Source of the DNA: Lachnospiraceae bacterium
Lineage (GTDB): Bacteria > Bacillota_A > Clostridia > Lachnospirales > Lachnospiraceae
Reading direction: 5' to 3'
NCBI GenBank assembly: GCA_021770615.1
Contig: JAETQR010000005.1
Span: 122,467 to 186,466, forward strand
Length of the DNA stretch: 64,000 bases
The notes below the pieces were generated by a model. The model searched no databases, was not told where the DNA came from, and saw only the letters and a program-made list of their open reading frames with translations. The position numbers and the translations under genes were made by a program. Each line of letters opens with the position of its first letter. Position 1 is the first letter of the stretch. Positions 33,288 through 43,600 of this stretch are shown here, piece after piece.

Positions 33288-35762
33288 ATGGAAAATATTA
33301 AAACCCATCTGGACTTGAACCTGTCCTCTTCCAGCAATTATACTGTGATCAATACCCAACAGTACGATCATAATACGAGAGAACTGGAAATCAATCTGTA
33401 TCACAACGGAGTTATTTACGATCTGACAAACATTACAAATATCGTTTTAGCCGGCGAACGCGGTGATGGAATCCCAATCCGGGATGACCATCTCGAACAT
33501 ATCGAAAATACGATCTATTACACAATACCAAGCGCACTCCTGGCAGCTGAGGGACTGTGTCAGCTGAAGATCATGTTATATCAGGATGAAAGACTTCTCT
33601 CTTCCTTTCCATTTTCCATCCGGGTAAGTGAAAATGTATACCATGAAGATAAACTTATGGAAAGCCCCCAGTACTCCATCCTCCAGACTGAGATCAATAA
33701 ACTGCAGAATTTAAATATTGAAACCGAGGAATCGCCCGACTCCTACATCATCAAGATCACAGACAAGGAAGGTGGTTCCAGCTTTTCCCCAAATCTGTTA
33801 AACAAAATCTCCATCGGCACGGTAGAGACCTGTCCTTACACAGAAAAAGCCACAGCGACGATCATTGGTGAATTCGGAAAGCAGAAGTTGAATTTAAGGA
33901 TTCCTGTCGGTGCGACACCACACTTCTCCATCGGAACCGTCACAACCGGGGCAGAAGGCAGTCAGGCGACAGCAACCATCTCAGGCACCTATGAAAACCC
34001 GGTACTGAATCTGGTCATTCCAAAAGGGGATACCGGAACGGTAAACAACGTATGCGCTGCAACCATTCCTTACGCCAGTGAATCAGATACAAATATGATC
34101 AAGGATATCGTGGATGGAAAATTAGACACAAATGCCAATGCAGTCTCTGCCACAAAAGCAACTCAGGATAATAGGGGAAATACAATCGATTCCACTTATA
34201 TCAAAGGACTCAGTGTCTCTGGTAAGACGATCACATATACAAAAGGAAATGGGACAACCGGCACAATCACAACACAGGATACTAACACCACGTATTCTAC
34301 CGGTACTGCCAGTACTCCAGGACTGACTAAATTATATACGTCTACCGGCACAGGTGCAGACGGTACGATGACAAGAACGGCAATCACAGATGCTCTGGCT
34401 GGAAAAGCAAACTCCTCGCACTCTCACTCCTATCTCCCAACATCAGGCGGCACGGTAAGGGGCAGCTTAATCGTTGAGCAACCGCTTACTGTAGTAGGAG
34501 CATTAAATGCAAGCGGGAATATTATTAACTTCCCTACCGGCGCAAAGATATCTTCACATGATAAATACAGCACAGACTACTCAATCGGAGGACTAACTCT
34601 GTATGGACTACCCTCACTTGGTTCCAATCCCGACCGGGCCTTTTTACAAGTCTCAACTTGTAAATATGCACTATTAGGAGGTGTCGAAGGGCGCGGCTCA
34701 GGGACAGAATATAATACCTCTCTTGATATCGGAACTCGTGGTTATCCATTTGGAACAGTATATACACGTAAATCAAATGTTGTCACTTCAGACAAGAATC
34801 AAAAACACAATATCCAAAAAATATCAGACGAAAAATATGAAACTCTTTTCGACTCCCTGGATATGTGTACCTATGTCCTCAATGATACCAGCTATATCTC
34901 CCCCAGTACATCACCAAACGTCCGCAACCATATCGGCCTAATCGCACAGGATGTCGAAGACAGGGTATCAGAAGCCGGCCTCACCAGCAATGAATTTGCT
35001 GGCGTCTGCTCCGAATTCTTCTGTGACTCGGCAAGACCGTGGCGCGCCGTATGTGGAGGTTTCCGGCGAGAAAAAGAAGGCTATGCCTATTCCGAAAATA
35101 CCTATAATTTTAAACATGATCTGGATTATGAGTTTTACAATGAAATCATCGAAAAGAGACTCTCTGATCTGAATCTTGAGGACTACCGCAAAAACATCGG
35201 ATACCTTATGATACAGGATAACTCCAAGCTTACGAAAAAGCAGCCACCGCTTATCATAAACAGCATCTCGTTAAAGAAAAAAGATGGCACACTGGTATCC
35301 GTACCCCTTGACAACGAAACGATCAGTTACTATAAACGCGAGGATAAAACATTTTCAAATCCTCTTAGTTCATGCCGCATCAATGAAAACGGCAGTCTGG
35401 TCGTCTCTTTTGACAGATGGTACACTTCCCTGTTTTTGAAACTGTCTGATTCTCCGTTTAACGTCGATGACTACGAATCCATCCTGTTTGATGTCGACTT
35501 TGTCTCCGAATACAAACTGATCCTCATACCTGACGGCACCTACCAGAATGCAAACGTATGGGATCGTGCACACAACGATAAAATTCTTTACGATTATTCG
35601 TTCCGGTACGATGAACTGTACGGCCTGACTACTCATGTCCTGCAAAAGACGAGACAGGAATTCAGGGAGTATAAAGCGGAGACAGAAAAACTCCTGTCGG
35701 AGATGAAAATGGAACTTAACAACCTCAAACAAAATGCGGATCATGCGGAGGTGAGATCATGA
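33288..35762 (+). CDS. BppU-type baseplate/fibre protein with S74-like domain, module 1
   Basis: An 824-aa receptor-binding candidate. The N-terminus (residues about 1-130: ELEINLYHNGVIYDL, IPSALLAAEGLCQLKIML) matches the BppU N-domain that docks fibres onto the tip. A Thr/Ser-rich beta region follows (residues about 190-380). An S74-like segment comes next (SDKNQKHNIQKISDEKY, then RNHIGLIAQDVEDRVSEAGL), and the sequence continues about 250 residues to a C-terminal coiled coil. Sequence beyond an S74 domain is unusual and may be a separate domain released or retained after cleavage. The leader shares GAAATGAGGTAATCATGG with the gene at 20795. Confidence 0.82.
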   Translation: MENIKTHLDLNLSSSSNYTVINTQQYDHNTRELEINLYHNGVIYDLTNITNIVLAGERGDGIPIRDDHLEHIENTIYYTIPSALLAAEGLCQLKIMLYQDERLLSSFPFSIRVSENVYHEDKLMESPQYSILQTEINKLQNLNIETEESPDSYIIKITDKEGGSSFSPNLLNKISIGTVETCPYTEKATATIIGEFGKQKLNLRIPVGATPHFSIGTVTTGAEGSQATATISGTYENPVLNLVIPKGDTGTVNNVCAATIPYASESDTNMIKDIVDGKLDTNANAVSATKATQDNRGNTIDSTYIKGLSVSGKTITYTKGNGTTGTITTQDTNTTYSTGTASTPGLTKLYTSTGTGADGTMTRTAITDALAGKANSSHSHSYLPTSGGTVRGSLIVEQPLTVVGALNASGNIINFPTGAKISSHDKYSTDYSIGGLTLYGLPSLGSNPDRAFLQVSTCKYALLGGVEGRGSGTEYNTSLDIGTRGYPFGTVYTRKSNVVTSDKNQKHNIQKISDEKYETLFDSLDMCTYVLNDTSYISPSTSPNVRNHIGLIAQDVEDRVSEAGLTSNEFAGVCSEFFCDSARPWRAVCGGFRREKEGYAYSENTYNFKHDLDYEFYNEIIEKRLSDLNLEDYRKNIGYLMIQDNSKLTKKQPPLIINSISLKKKDGTLVSVPLDNETISYYKREDKTFSNPLSSCRINENGSLVVSFDRWYTSLFLKLSDSPFNVDDYESILFDVDFVSEYKLILIPDGTYQNANVWDRAHNDKILYDYSFRYDELYGLTTHVLQKTRQEFREYKAETEKLLSEMKMELNNLKQNADHAEVRS

Positions 35763-35938
35763 ATAAAGAAGTAGAAGTTATGATAACATGGAAATACAAA
35801 TCCTCAGACAAAGAAAACGAAACATTTATCGTGGCTGAAAATAATGAAGAAGCCACTCAGAAATTACTGGCTGTAAAAGGAGCCGATAAGATTGAAATCC
35901 TTCATGTCAGAGATTTTAACCGGATGGAAAACCCCTGA
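35759..35938 (+). CDS. 59-aa small protein after the fibre gene
   Basis: A short gene starting at ATG 35759, overlapping the fibre stop by 4 bases (ATGA-type coupling) with GGAGGTGA upstream. The sequence EVMITWKYKSSDKENETFIVAENNEEATQKLL suggests a small alpha/beta protein. Similar small genes sit between fibres and lysis genes in Firmicute prophages; no function is known. Confidence 0.65.
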   Translation: MNKEVEVMITWKYKSSDKENETFIVAENNEEATQKLLAVKGADKIEILHVRDFNRMENP

Positions 35939-35967
35939 TAAAACCTAAAACGGAAAGGAGAAACACA

Positions 35968-36543
35968 TTGGACAGTTTAATAGATTTTTTAAATGATAAT
36001 TCTGGTTCACACTCCGTACTCCCACAGATCCTTATTATCCTTTTCCTCCTTTATGCACTGATCCGGTTTTGTATCCATATATTTCCCAAAGGATACCGAC
36101 TCATTGAAACCTACCGGAAAAAGCGGAACGCCCTTTCCGCCAGACACCGGACGATCACACAGTTTCCCGTAAAAATAATAGAACTCACTGATAAGCTCGA
36201 TAAACTCTCTACCTCGGTGGAGAGTTTTATCGACTGCAGTAACCAAAAAGACGATGAACTGGCACAAAAAATCGATGTCCTGTTTGAAAAGCAGGAAGAA
36301 ATACGCAGACGTCAGGATGAGGACAAAGCGGATATCATCCGGGAAAATATCCTAAATTTCGCAGAGCGTCTGCGAAACACCCCGGATGGTGAGTTCTCCA
36401 TCGAAAAATTTAACCAGATTTTCACCCTCGGGAGCAAATATAAAAAAATCATTCAGGAAAACAATTTGACCAACGATGTATTTATCCATGACTATGAATA
36501 CATCGAAATGCAATACAAAAAAAGATTCAATAAAAATGCATAG
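35968..36543 (+). CDS. Membrane-anchored coiled-coil protein in the lysis region
   Basis: A 191-aa protein from TTG 35968 (AAAGGAGA upstream). One transmembrane helix (LPQILIILFLLYALIRFCI, residues about 18-36) is followed by a basic patch and a long cytoplasmic coiled coil (VKIIELTDKLDKLSTSVESF, and KQEEIRRRQDEDK). Its position just before the holin and amidase suggests a lysis accessory or release-timing protein. No exact family is recognised. Confidence 0.65.
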   Translation: MDSLIDFLNDNSGSHSVLPQILIILFLLYALIRFCIHIFPKGYRLIETYRKKRNALSARHRTITQFPVKIIELTDKLDKLSTSVESFIDCSNQKDDELAQKIDVLFEKQEEIRRRQDEDKADIIRENILNFAERLRNTPDGEFSIEKFNQIFTLGSKYKKIIQENNLTNDVFIHDYEYIEMQYKKRFNKNA

Positions 36544-36554
36544 GAGCTGATACC

Positions 36555-36920
36555 ATGATATCAAAAATCAGAACCCTGATCGGGGACATGCTTGGATACA
36601 CCGAAACCGAATACTCCAAGCGCTGGATGAGCCGCTTTACAAGCGCCATTCTGCTCGAAATACTATTTAACCTTATTTTGTTCCCCGCTCTTCTCTTCTC
36701 CCATCTGCACTTCGGGCTCTCTTTCCGCATGTGCCGCCTTTTCTGGGAAAAATATCTGGCTTTTTCTACCATCTGTGTAAGCGCCTATGCGATCACATGG
36801 GTCGGATATATGGGAAAAGCCTTTCTTGCCAAGCGGGAAGAAGAGAGAATGAAGCTGCAGGACAAATCAGGATTTCCACAGACGGAAAGCGAAGAATGGA
36901 ACGAAGAGGAGGATACATAA
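36555..36920 (+). CDS. Holin-like membrane protein
   Basis: A 121-aa protein with two or three hydrophobic segments (LLEILFNLILFPALLFSHL; YLAFSTICVSAYAITWVGYMG) and a charged acidic C-terminus, the layout of small phage holins. It lies directly upstream of the amidase, and their ends overlap at 36920. It would open the membrane so the amidase can reach the wall and free tail particles. The holin call rests on topology and context. Confidence 0.7.
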   Translation: MISKIRTLIGDMLGYTETEYSKRWMSRFTSAILLEILFNLILFPALLFSHLHFGLSFRMCRLFWEKYLAFSTICVSAYAITWVGYMGKAFLAKREEERMKLQDKSGFPQTESEEWNEEEDT

Positions 36921-37630
36921 TGAAACCTGAGATCAATAACCGGAACGCCAAAAATATAAGCTACGGCAATAAACGAAGCTTAAATAGCATTAAGTACATC
37001 GTCATCCACTATACGGGTAATAAAAAAGACACCGCCAAAGCAAATGCGGACTATTTCGCCACATCCAATACGAGGCAGGCCGGAGCCCATTATTTTGTAG
37101 ACAAAAAGGGAGAAATCTGGTGCTCCGTTCCTATTTCCCTCACGGCCTGGTCCGTAGGCGGCCTTTACTCCCAGAGTGGCGGCGCCGGGTCATATTACCA
37201 AAAATGTACCAATACAAACAGCGTCAGCATCGAACTGTGCGACTGCACCGACAACGTAAACTGGACACAGATGCTGGCCGTCCGCAAACTCATACAATAT
37301 ATCCAGGAAATATGTCCCAATGCAAAAAAGATCATACGCCACTGGGACGTCAACGGCAAATCCTGCCCCGCCCCGATGACCGGCAAAAATAACCTGAAAT
37401 GGAAGCATCTCTATAACAAGATCGTTTCTAATTACCAGTATAAAGCAAGGGTAATAAAAAAGACAAATCTCCACGCCTCAAAAACTCTGGTAAGTTCTGT
37501 AACTGGCAGCAAGAATACGGGGGATATCGTCAAAATCTCAAAGGTTTCCGGGAACTGGGGACGGCTTTTAAAGAAAGATGCTAAGGGAAATTACCGCTGG
37601 ATCCAGCTTAAGAATGTAAAGGAATTATAA
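36920..37630 (+). CDS. N-acetylmuramoyl-L-alanine amidase endolysin with SH3-like domain
   Basis: A 236-aa enzyme starting at ATG 36920 (GAGGAGG upstream). The amidase_2 domain spans about residues 15-165, with zinc ligands visible as His in YIVIHYTGN, His in GAHYFVD, and the pair in IRHWDVNGKSCPAP. A C-terminal SH3-like wall-binding domain follows (residues about 170-236). It cleaves between MurNAc and L-Ala in peptidoglycan and would release the particles by host lysis. A longer frame upstream lacks a ribosome site and overlaps the holin. Confidence 0.93.
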   Translation: MKPEINNRNAKNISYGNKRSLNSIKYIVIHYTGNKKDTAKANADYFATSNTRQAGAHYFVDKKGEIWCSVPISLTAWSVGGLYSQSGGAGSYYQKCTNTNSVSIELCDCTDNVNWTQMLAVRKLIQYIQEICPNAKKIIRHWDVNGKSCPAPMTGKNNLKWKHLYNKIVSNYQYKARVIKKTNLHASKTLVSSVTGSKNTGDIVKISKVSGNWGRLLKKDAKGNYRWIQLKNVKEL

Positions 37631-37669
37631 ATACAGCCTTATTGCAGCATGCTCTTTGGGGTAGTCCTT

Positions 37670-37715
37670 AAAAAGGAAATGGAACTGATTTATTTCAGAT
37701 CCATTTCCTTTTTTA
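37670..37715 (+). terminator. Rho-independent terminator after the amidase
   Basis: A stem of about 15-19 bp with AAAAAGGAAATGGA on the left and TCCATTTCCTTTTT on the right, followed by further T-rich sequence. It closes the first tail and lysis block and separates it from the second tail module. Confidence 0.85.
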
Positions 37716-38117
37716 ATTTACCTTACTCTCATGTATTTTAAATTTCATACCTGCCATCCCCTCTCAAACTTGATGGTTATCATTATACTATTTCCCTACT
37801 ACTTATTCAAGTAAACTTGATAGGAATACCCATTAATCGCGTATGATAACGTTATGTCTATGCAGCAGCTTCAAAAGGGGACAATCGGCTGGATGTTGTA
37901 AATGCAGTGAAAAAACAATAGGCAGAATCAGAAAACAAAAATCCTTATTTACATAGAAAAAACAGCTTTATCTTCAAAATAAAACTGTTTCTTGTGTGTA
38001 AATCTTCACACAGTATATTCGATCATATAACATAAGCATGGAAGGACGTGATAAAACAACACAAAATACGATGCATTTAAAATAACTCACAAATGACAAA
38101 TGAAAGGAGCAACAATT
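37716..38117. other. Gap between tail modules with promoter and gene remnants
   Basis: On the minus strand there is a promoter-like pair (TTGAAT about 37810, TATAAT about 37783) with the palindrome TCAAGTAAACTTGA over its -35, then an AGGGG site and a frame that stops after about 10 codons (MKFKIHESKVN). This looks like the start of a lost repressor gene. On the plus strand, about 37861-37920 encodes an isolated gene end (AAASKGDNRLDVVNAVKKQ). Two small hairpins follow at about 37960-38015. The promoter driving module 2 was not firmly identified. Confidence 0.4.
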
Positions 38118-39449
38118 ATGAGTGATGATAAGAAATCCGTTACTATAAAAACCATCCTGGACAAGACCGGTATCACAAAAGGGATAAAGGAAGTCCAGAG
38201 CTGGTTGAAACGGAATCCCCTCAGGATCACAGCTGGTATCGATACCAGATCAGCAGAAAAGGAACTAAAAACTGCCTCAGACAGGATCGCAAAACAAACG
38301 ACCCAAAGTGTAAAAATCCCTTCTGCTGCCACTGAAATCCCCCGGGAACAGAAACTTTCCGTTTCCGGTGCTTCTGGACAGAAATCCACCCAAAGTTCCC
38401 CTCCGTCTTCCAAAACTTCCGGCGGACTGGATCTGAGTATGCTGGCAGGTCCCGGTCTGGCCAAACTGAAAGACTCCCTAACAGAACTCACCTCCCTGAC
38501 AAAAAAACTGGATGAAATCAGAGCCATTTCAAATCTGACCGGCACAGAACTCCAGGAACTGGGCGACACCGCTTACGAAACGGCCGGAAAATACGGAAAA
38601 AATATCGGGGATTATCTCTCCTCAGTACGGGAGATGGCCGATTCCGGTTATGAAAATGCCGGACAACTGGGGGAACTCTCCACTATGCTTCAATCTGCAA
38701 AAGGATTTTCCTCAGAACTGGCAGACACCTACATCACAGTAGCAGATGCTGCTTATGGCTATGGGGGAAATATCGAAAAACTGACCGCCTTATTGGATGG
38801 CCAGAACCAGATCACAAACAAAAACTCCATCAGCATGAAAGAAATGGCCAATGCAGTCCATGCCGCATCCTCCGAAACGCCCTCCGGCTTTCATTCCATA
38901 TCCGAAGACAAAATGAGTGCCCTACTGGGGACCGGTCTCAAGACCTCCGGAAAATCCGGCGAAGAAGTAGGAAAAACGGTGGGTAACATCCTGGAAAATC
39001 TGGAGGAACTCTCCGGTTCCAATGACCTCCGTGACCCCATAGAACAGCTGAAAGAATACTCCGAAGCATACAATGCTCTTCCGGGAAGTGATCCTGAAAA
39101 AACCGGGATCCTGTCCGGCATTGGAAAGGGAACCGACACGGATGTTCTTTCCGGGATCCTTGAAAACTGGAATATCTATGAAAAGATGCTTGATGACTAT
39201 GGGAACTCTTCCGGCTCTGTCATGAATGATGCCATGACATCCGCAGACAGCCTGAGCGGGAATCTGAACGAACTGGAGAACACCTGGCTGGGTTTTATAA
39301 GCAATCTCGCAGACTCTTCTGAACTTTCTGTTGCAGTGGATATGCTGAATGGATTGGTCGGAATTGTGGAGGATCTGACTTCCTTTCTGGATACCCCCGG
39401 AATGATAGGAGCCGGATTAGGCGCCTTCCTCAGCAGTAAAAACATCGGT
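38118..39449 (+). CDS. Tape measure protein 2, exon 1
   Basis: 444 codons from ATG 38118 (AAAGGAGC upstream). The N-terminus matches tape measure 1. A Ser/Pro-rich linker follows, then a TP901-type tape-measure domain (LTSLTKKLDEIRAISNLTGTE, then ADSGYENAGQLGELSTML and MKEMANAVHAASSET), and a hydrophobic part near the end. The exon ends KNIG with GGT at 39447-39449. The frame runs into the intron and stops at 39476, so without splicing a 452-aa truncated product would result. Confidence 0.87.
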
Positions 39450-40602
39450 AAGACCAAAAGTTGTCTTCTTTATTGAATATGCCGATAGCCATGTGTGTTC
39501 TTTCTGCAAAGCAGACTGTTTTCATGTGGCGTACAATGAAATACATTGTATTAAACCCGTGTGGAATCAACCACCGTATACATGAAGCTCATGTATAGCA
39601 GATATGGCATCCCTCTACATTATGGATGCACGCTTGTGTAATTGAGCGTCTTGAAACTCTGTAAACACACTACTACACTTCTGGTATGGTGACATGGCAG
39701 GATCGTAACAATGTAGTGCTTCAGACAACGAGCAGATGACAGCGTACCATAAGTACAGAAATCCTTTTAAGGATGGAAACCTCACATTGATGAGTGCTAA
39801 TCCCAGAGACTACCAGGGCGGACGATACAGGGTGAAACTCCCTGTGTCGTAAGGAATAGTCCAGACTTTGCCGAGTGCAACGGTTAGTAATTACAGTCAG
39901 GAACTTATCTCCTGCTTTTGCATTTGTGGAATCCATCGTTACCATGGATCAGATAAGAGGTAATATGTAAAAAAGACTTGATGATAACTAGAAATCACTA
40001 TTACAATTATTGCAGTGCCATTGCTTGCCTACCTTGCCAGCAGCAAAAATTCCAAATAACGCAACGCTTCCGGCCTTAGAAAGACCCGAAATTTTCTTAG
40101 TATTTTTACTATGACAATATGGGCATTCAATATTGTTAACTTTTGAATCTCCATATAACTTTTCACGATCCTCTAATGGAAATTCTGGGGTAAAACTTTC
40201 TGGAATTGCTTTTTTCTCTCGAATAATATGAACTAATTCACCTGCATCTCCAAGCGTTAGTGAAGTCTTCTTTCTGATTTTACCAATAGCAGAAACATAA
40301 TCCTCTGTTTTTTCTAGCAAAGCAATGGGTAATTCTTCTTTAAAATCATAAATAATGCCATTGATATCACATTTTGTATTTATTAATGGATAGCCACAAT
40401 GTATACAAACCTCGCTTTTATCGCTTACTTCCCTACCACATTCGGGACAAACAATTAATGCCATAATACTTTCCTGCTTTCGTTTTGTATTTTTTTTATT
40501 ATAGCACAATCAAAACAAAAATACCACTTCACATGGTATAAAAAAATTTGCGTTCTCCACTAACACATAGTATGTCTCCCCAACATACATTTCCATAGTA
40601 TG
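39450..40602 (+). ncRNA. Group I intron in tape measure 2, carrying an antisense gene
   Basis: A 1153-base insert with clear group I signals. P1: exon ATCGGT pairs with guide GCCGAT (about 39481-39486), ending in the required U-G pair at the 5' splice site; the P1 extension is AAGAC/GTCTT. P10: guide TGAATAT pairs perfectly with the first 7 bases of exon 2 (ATATTCA). P7: GACTA (39808-39812) with TAGTC (39857-39861), enclosing a 10-bp P8 (39823-39832/39840-39849). The S-like box AAGGAATAGTCC lies at 39851-39862. Terminal G is 40602. Splicing joins KNIG to IFTT in frame. The last 600 bases hold a minus-strand zinc-ribbon gene rather than a homing endonuclease. Confidence 0.85.
39988..40464 (-). 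CDS. Zinc-ribbon protein encoded antisense inside the intron
   Basis: A 158-aa protein from ATG 40464 (AGGAAAG 6 bases upstream; the longer frame to 40509 lacks this). It has an N-terminal zinc ribbon (CPECG... CIHCG, residues about 6-25) and a middle helical part (LLEKTEDYVSAIGKIRKKT). A C-terminal ribbon split by a glycine/alanine segment (ECPYCHSKN... GSVALFGIFAAGKVG... CNNCNSDF) ends the protein. This double-ribbon type occurs in many Firmicute genomes with unknown role. The gene is antisense to the tape measure, so its transcription could interfere with tail expression. It looks like a captured cargo gene. Confidence 0.85.
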   Translation of the reverse strand: MALIVCPECGREVSDKSEVCIHCGYPLINTKCDINGIIYDFKEELPIALLEKTEDYVSAIGKIRKKTSLTLGDAGELVHIIREKKAIPESFTPEFPLEDREKLYGDSKVNNIECPYCHSKNTKKISGLSKAGSVALFGIFAAGKVGKQWHCNNCNSDF

Positions 40603-43600
40603 ATATTCACAACGAAAAACAAAGAACTTGCTATATTAGGAAAGACATTAACTGAAACTAAAGGAACATTAATCGATTTTTTTGAAGCGTTTGAACGTGG
40701 TGGCCTAAAAGGTCAAGATGGAATTATAGATACATTCTTTTCAAAAAATAGAAAATCACCATTAACTCCGGAACTACTCAAAGATTTTGAATTATTTAAA
40801 GAAACATTCAATAGTTCCCCCCTAAGCGCAGAAGTGTTAGCCGAACAGATGGAGAATGTTGACCAGAGAATTATCGACTATGCTAAAACCTGTAAAAATG
40901 GTGAAATGACCACGGAAGGATTTAAAGAATCCATTAATAATATGTCTTTATCAGCTAAAGCAGGTCAAGCAGTACTCAGAGGTCTCTCCATGGCAGGCAA
41001 TATGCTCCTGATGTGGGGAATCTCAGAAGTGATCGGTGCAGCAGTAACCTCGATCGACAACTACATCCATCGGGTTGACAAGGCAAACGAAACTATAGAC
41101 AACGCCCGTTCTGAATACGAAAACTCCAAGTCTGAAATCGAATCAACAAACGCAGAACTTGAAGAAACAAGACAGAAAATATCAGAGTTGGAATCTAAAG
41201 GCGTGCTGTCATTTACTGATGAAGCAGAGCTGGATAAACTAAAACAACAAAATGATGAACTCGAAAAAAACATATTGCTTCAGGAAAAGAAGAAAGAAAA
41301 TGAAGCAAAACAGGTTGTGAACGAAATCAGTGAGAATCAGTCAGATCTGTTTGACGATTTCGAAAACATAACCTCTAAATATTCAACTTACAAAAGTGAG
41401 TACGAGGAACAAGACAAAATCGGTATTGAGGGCGTTAAAAACGGAGAGATTGAAGCAAAAGATTATGAAGCAACCATGAACTCCATGAATACTGTCCTGA
41501 CCGATTACGAAAGTGCACTTTTTGAAAGAATTGATAACTTTGAAAAATATAAAAGTGACATCGTTAATAAATATGGAACGGATGATGTTTCCCAATACAG
41601 TTTGCCCGATAAAAAACTGTATCATGATATTAATGAAAAACTCAATGAAGCATACCATGTTGTGTATTCTGATGCGGAGTACAATAAAGCCGTTATCGAA
41701 CCTATCTTTAAGACAGATGAGTTTGCTGGATTATATGATCAGATGCTTAAGTTCTTTGTATCCGGCGGAAGTGCAGATCTATCATCGCTTGAAGATAAAT
41801 TTGGTGCAGATATCATTCAATCCCTTCGTAACGCATGTGAAAACTCTGGCGTCGATTTTGATAAGGTGATGGGTGACATATATGCAAATTCACAGAGAAG
41901 ACTGGATCAGATCGCACCTGTTTTTGAGAAACCAAATAGTTCCTATGAAGCAGAACAAAATGCTATTTCTCACAGCATTCGGGATTTTATTCAAAATGGA
42001 TTATCAGAAGAAGACAGAACACTCTTGTTGTATGCTGATATACCAGAAGAACAAAAGTTTAAAACCATACGGGATGTTAAAAATTTTATTAATTCCTTAA
42101 AAAAAGCATCAGGTGAAAGTGATGTTCCATCCCCTAACTCCTTTTCAGAAGCATGGGATTCCATCGGCACGTCTGGCGATGAAACATCAGACAAGGAAGA
42201 CCTTGCAGAAAAAGAAAGACTGGAAGAACTCGCGGCCGCTGGTAAACTCACTGAGAAAGAATTAAGAAATTCTTCTCTTGCCGATGTATTCAAAGACGCC
42301 GGTGTATCCATCGAAGAAGCAACAGAGAAAATAAACAAGATGAAATCCTCTGCCGGACAGCTTGCTTCCATGAAAACGGGTATCTCTTCTATCTCCTCCA
42401 TCTTGGCAGAAAAAGAAGCTGGTAATGATATCAATGCAGACACACTATCCGGAATGCCAGATGACCTTAAGGCACAGACAAAAGAATACGAACATTTTGT
42501 AAAAATATTAGGTGAAGGATCATCCACTATGGATGAGTGCAGGAACGCAGCCGACAAGCTGGCCACAACCTATGTAAACAGCAACAACTTCCTTGCCAAT
42601 CTTACCGATGGAACAAAAGATTATTACATTTCTGTACTGGATGAAATGGGAGTTGAAAACGCAGCAGAAGTTGTTATGAACGCACTTAACCGTCAGAAGA
42701 TAGATGCTAAGATAGCAACCTTTAATCTGAAAAATGCTACCAAACAAGAGATTGATCAGCTTGGAACATATATATCATCACTTGATGGTTCGAGTAAGGC
42801 TCTTGGTTACTACACACTACAACAGCAAATAGCAAATAATAACGCCTTAGATACCTCTGACAGTATAAAGCATCTGAAATCATTAGCAAAACAATGCGGT
42901 ATTACTGGCGAAGCGATATCCCTTATGTCATCTCTTGCCAAAGATATGAAAAAGGTCGATTATTATACTACCGGCGAAGGCAGAAATGATAAAAATGCCG
43001 GAATTGAAGTTTCAAATGCACAATCTGAAATAGAGGGCAACAAGAAACGATTAAAAAAAATTATAAATAAAGGAGCTGAAATTGGTACTTCACCTAAAGG
43101 CAATTCAGCATCTCCAAAAGATTCCGGTTCTACATCAAACGAAAAAAACAAGGATAAATCCAAATCTACCCAGCAGATCGACTGGATCAGTCGTGCTTTA
43201 GACCGTCTTTCCACAAGGCTTGACCTTGTTAAAACTAAGTACGACAATCTATTCAATAACAAAAAGGCCAAAGATTCTGATTCTCTGCTGAAGTTACAAA
43301 ACAAGAATCTCAATGACCAGTATAAAATCCTGACTAAAACAGAGAAATATCAGGATAAGGCAGCAAAGAAATATTCCCAAAAAGCCAAAAAAGTCAGGAT
43401 CTCTAAGAACAAAAAAGAGAATGAATCACTTAAAAAGGCAGTCCGCGAAGGACGTATCAATGGAGAAGATACGAAAAAGCTTATTGCCACTTATGGTGAA
43501 AAGAAAGCCGGAAAGATACAGGAATATCAGGACTGGTATGACAAATTACAGGAACAAAAGAAAAACAAAATAAGCACCCAACAGGCGAAACGTGAAAACC

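Noticed and set aside
41991..42566. 191-codon minus-strand open frame
   Set aside because: Antisense to the repetitive coiled coil of tape measure 2; low-complexity Ser/Leu-rich text typical of shadows.
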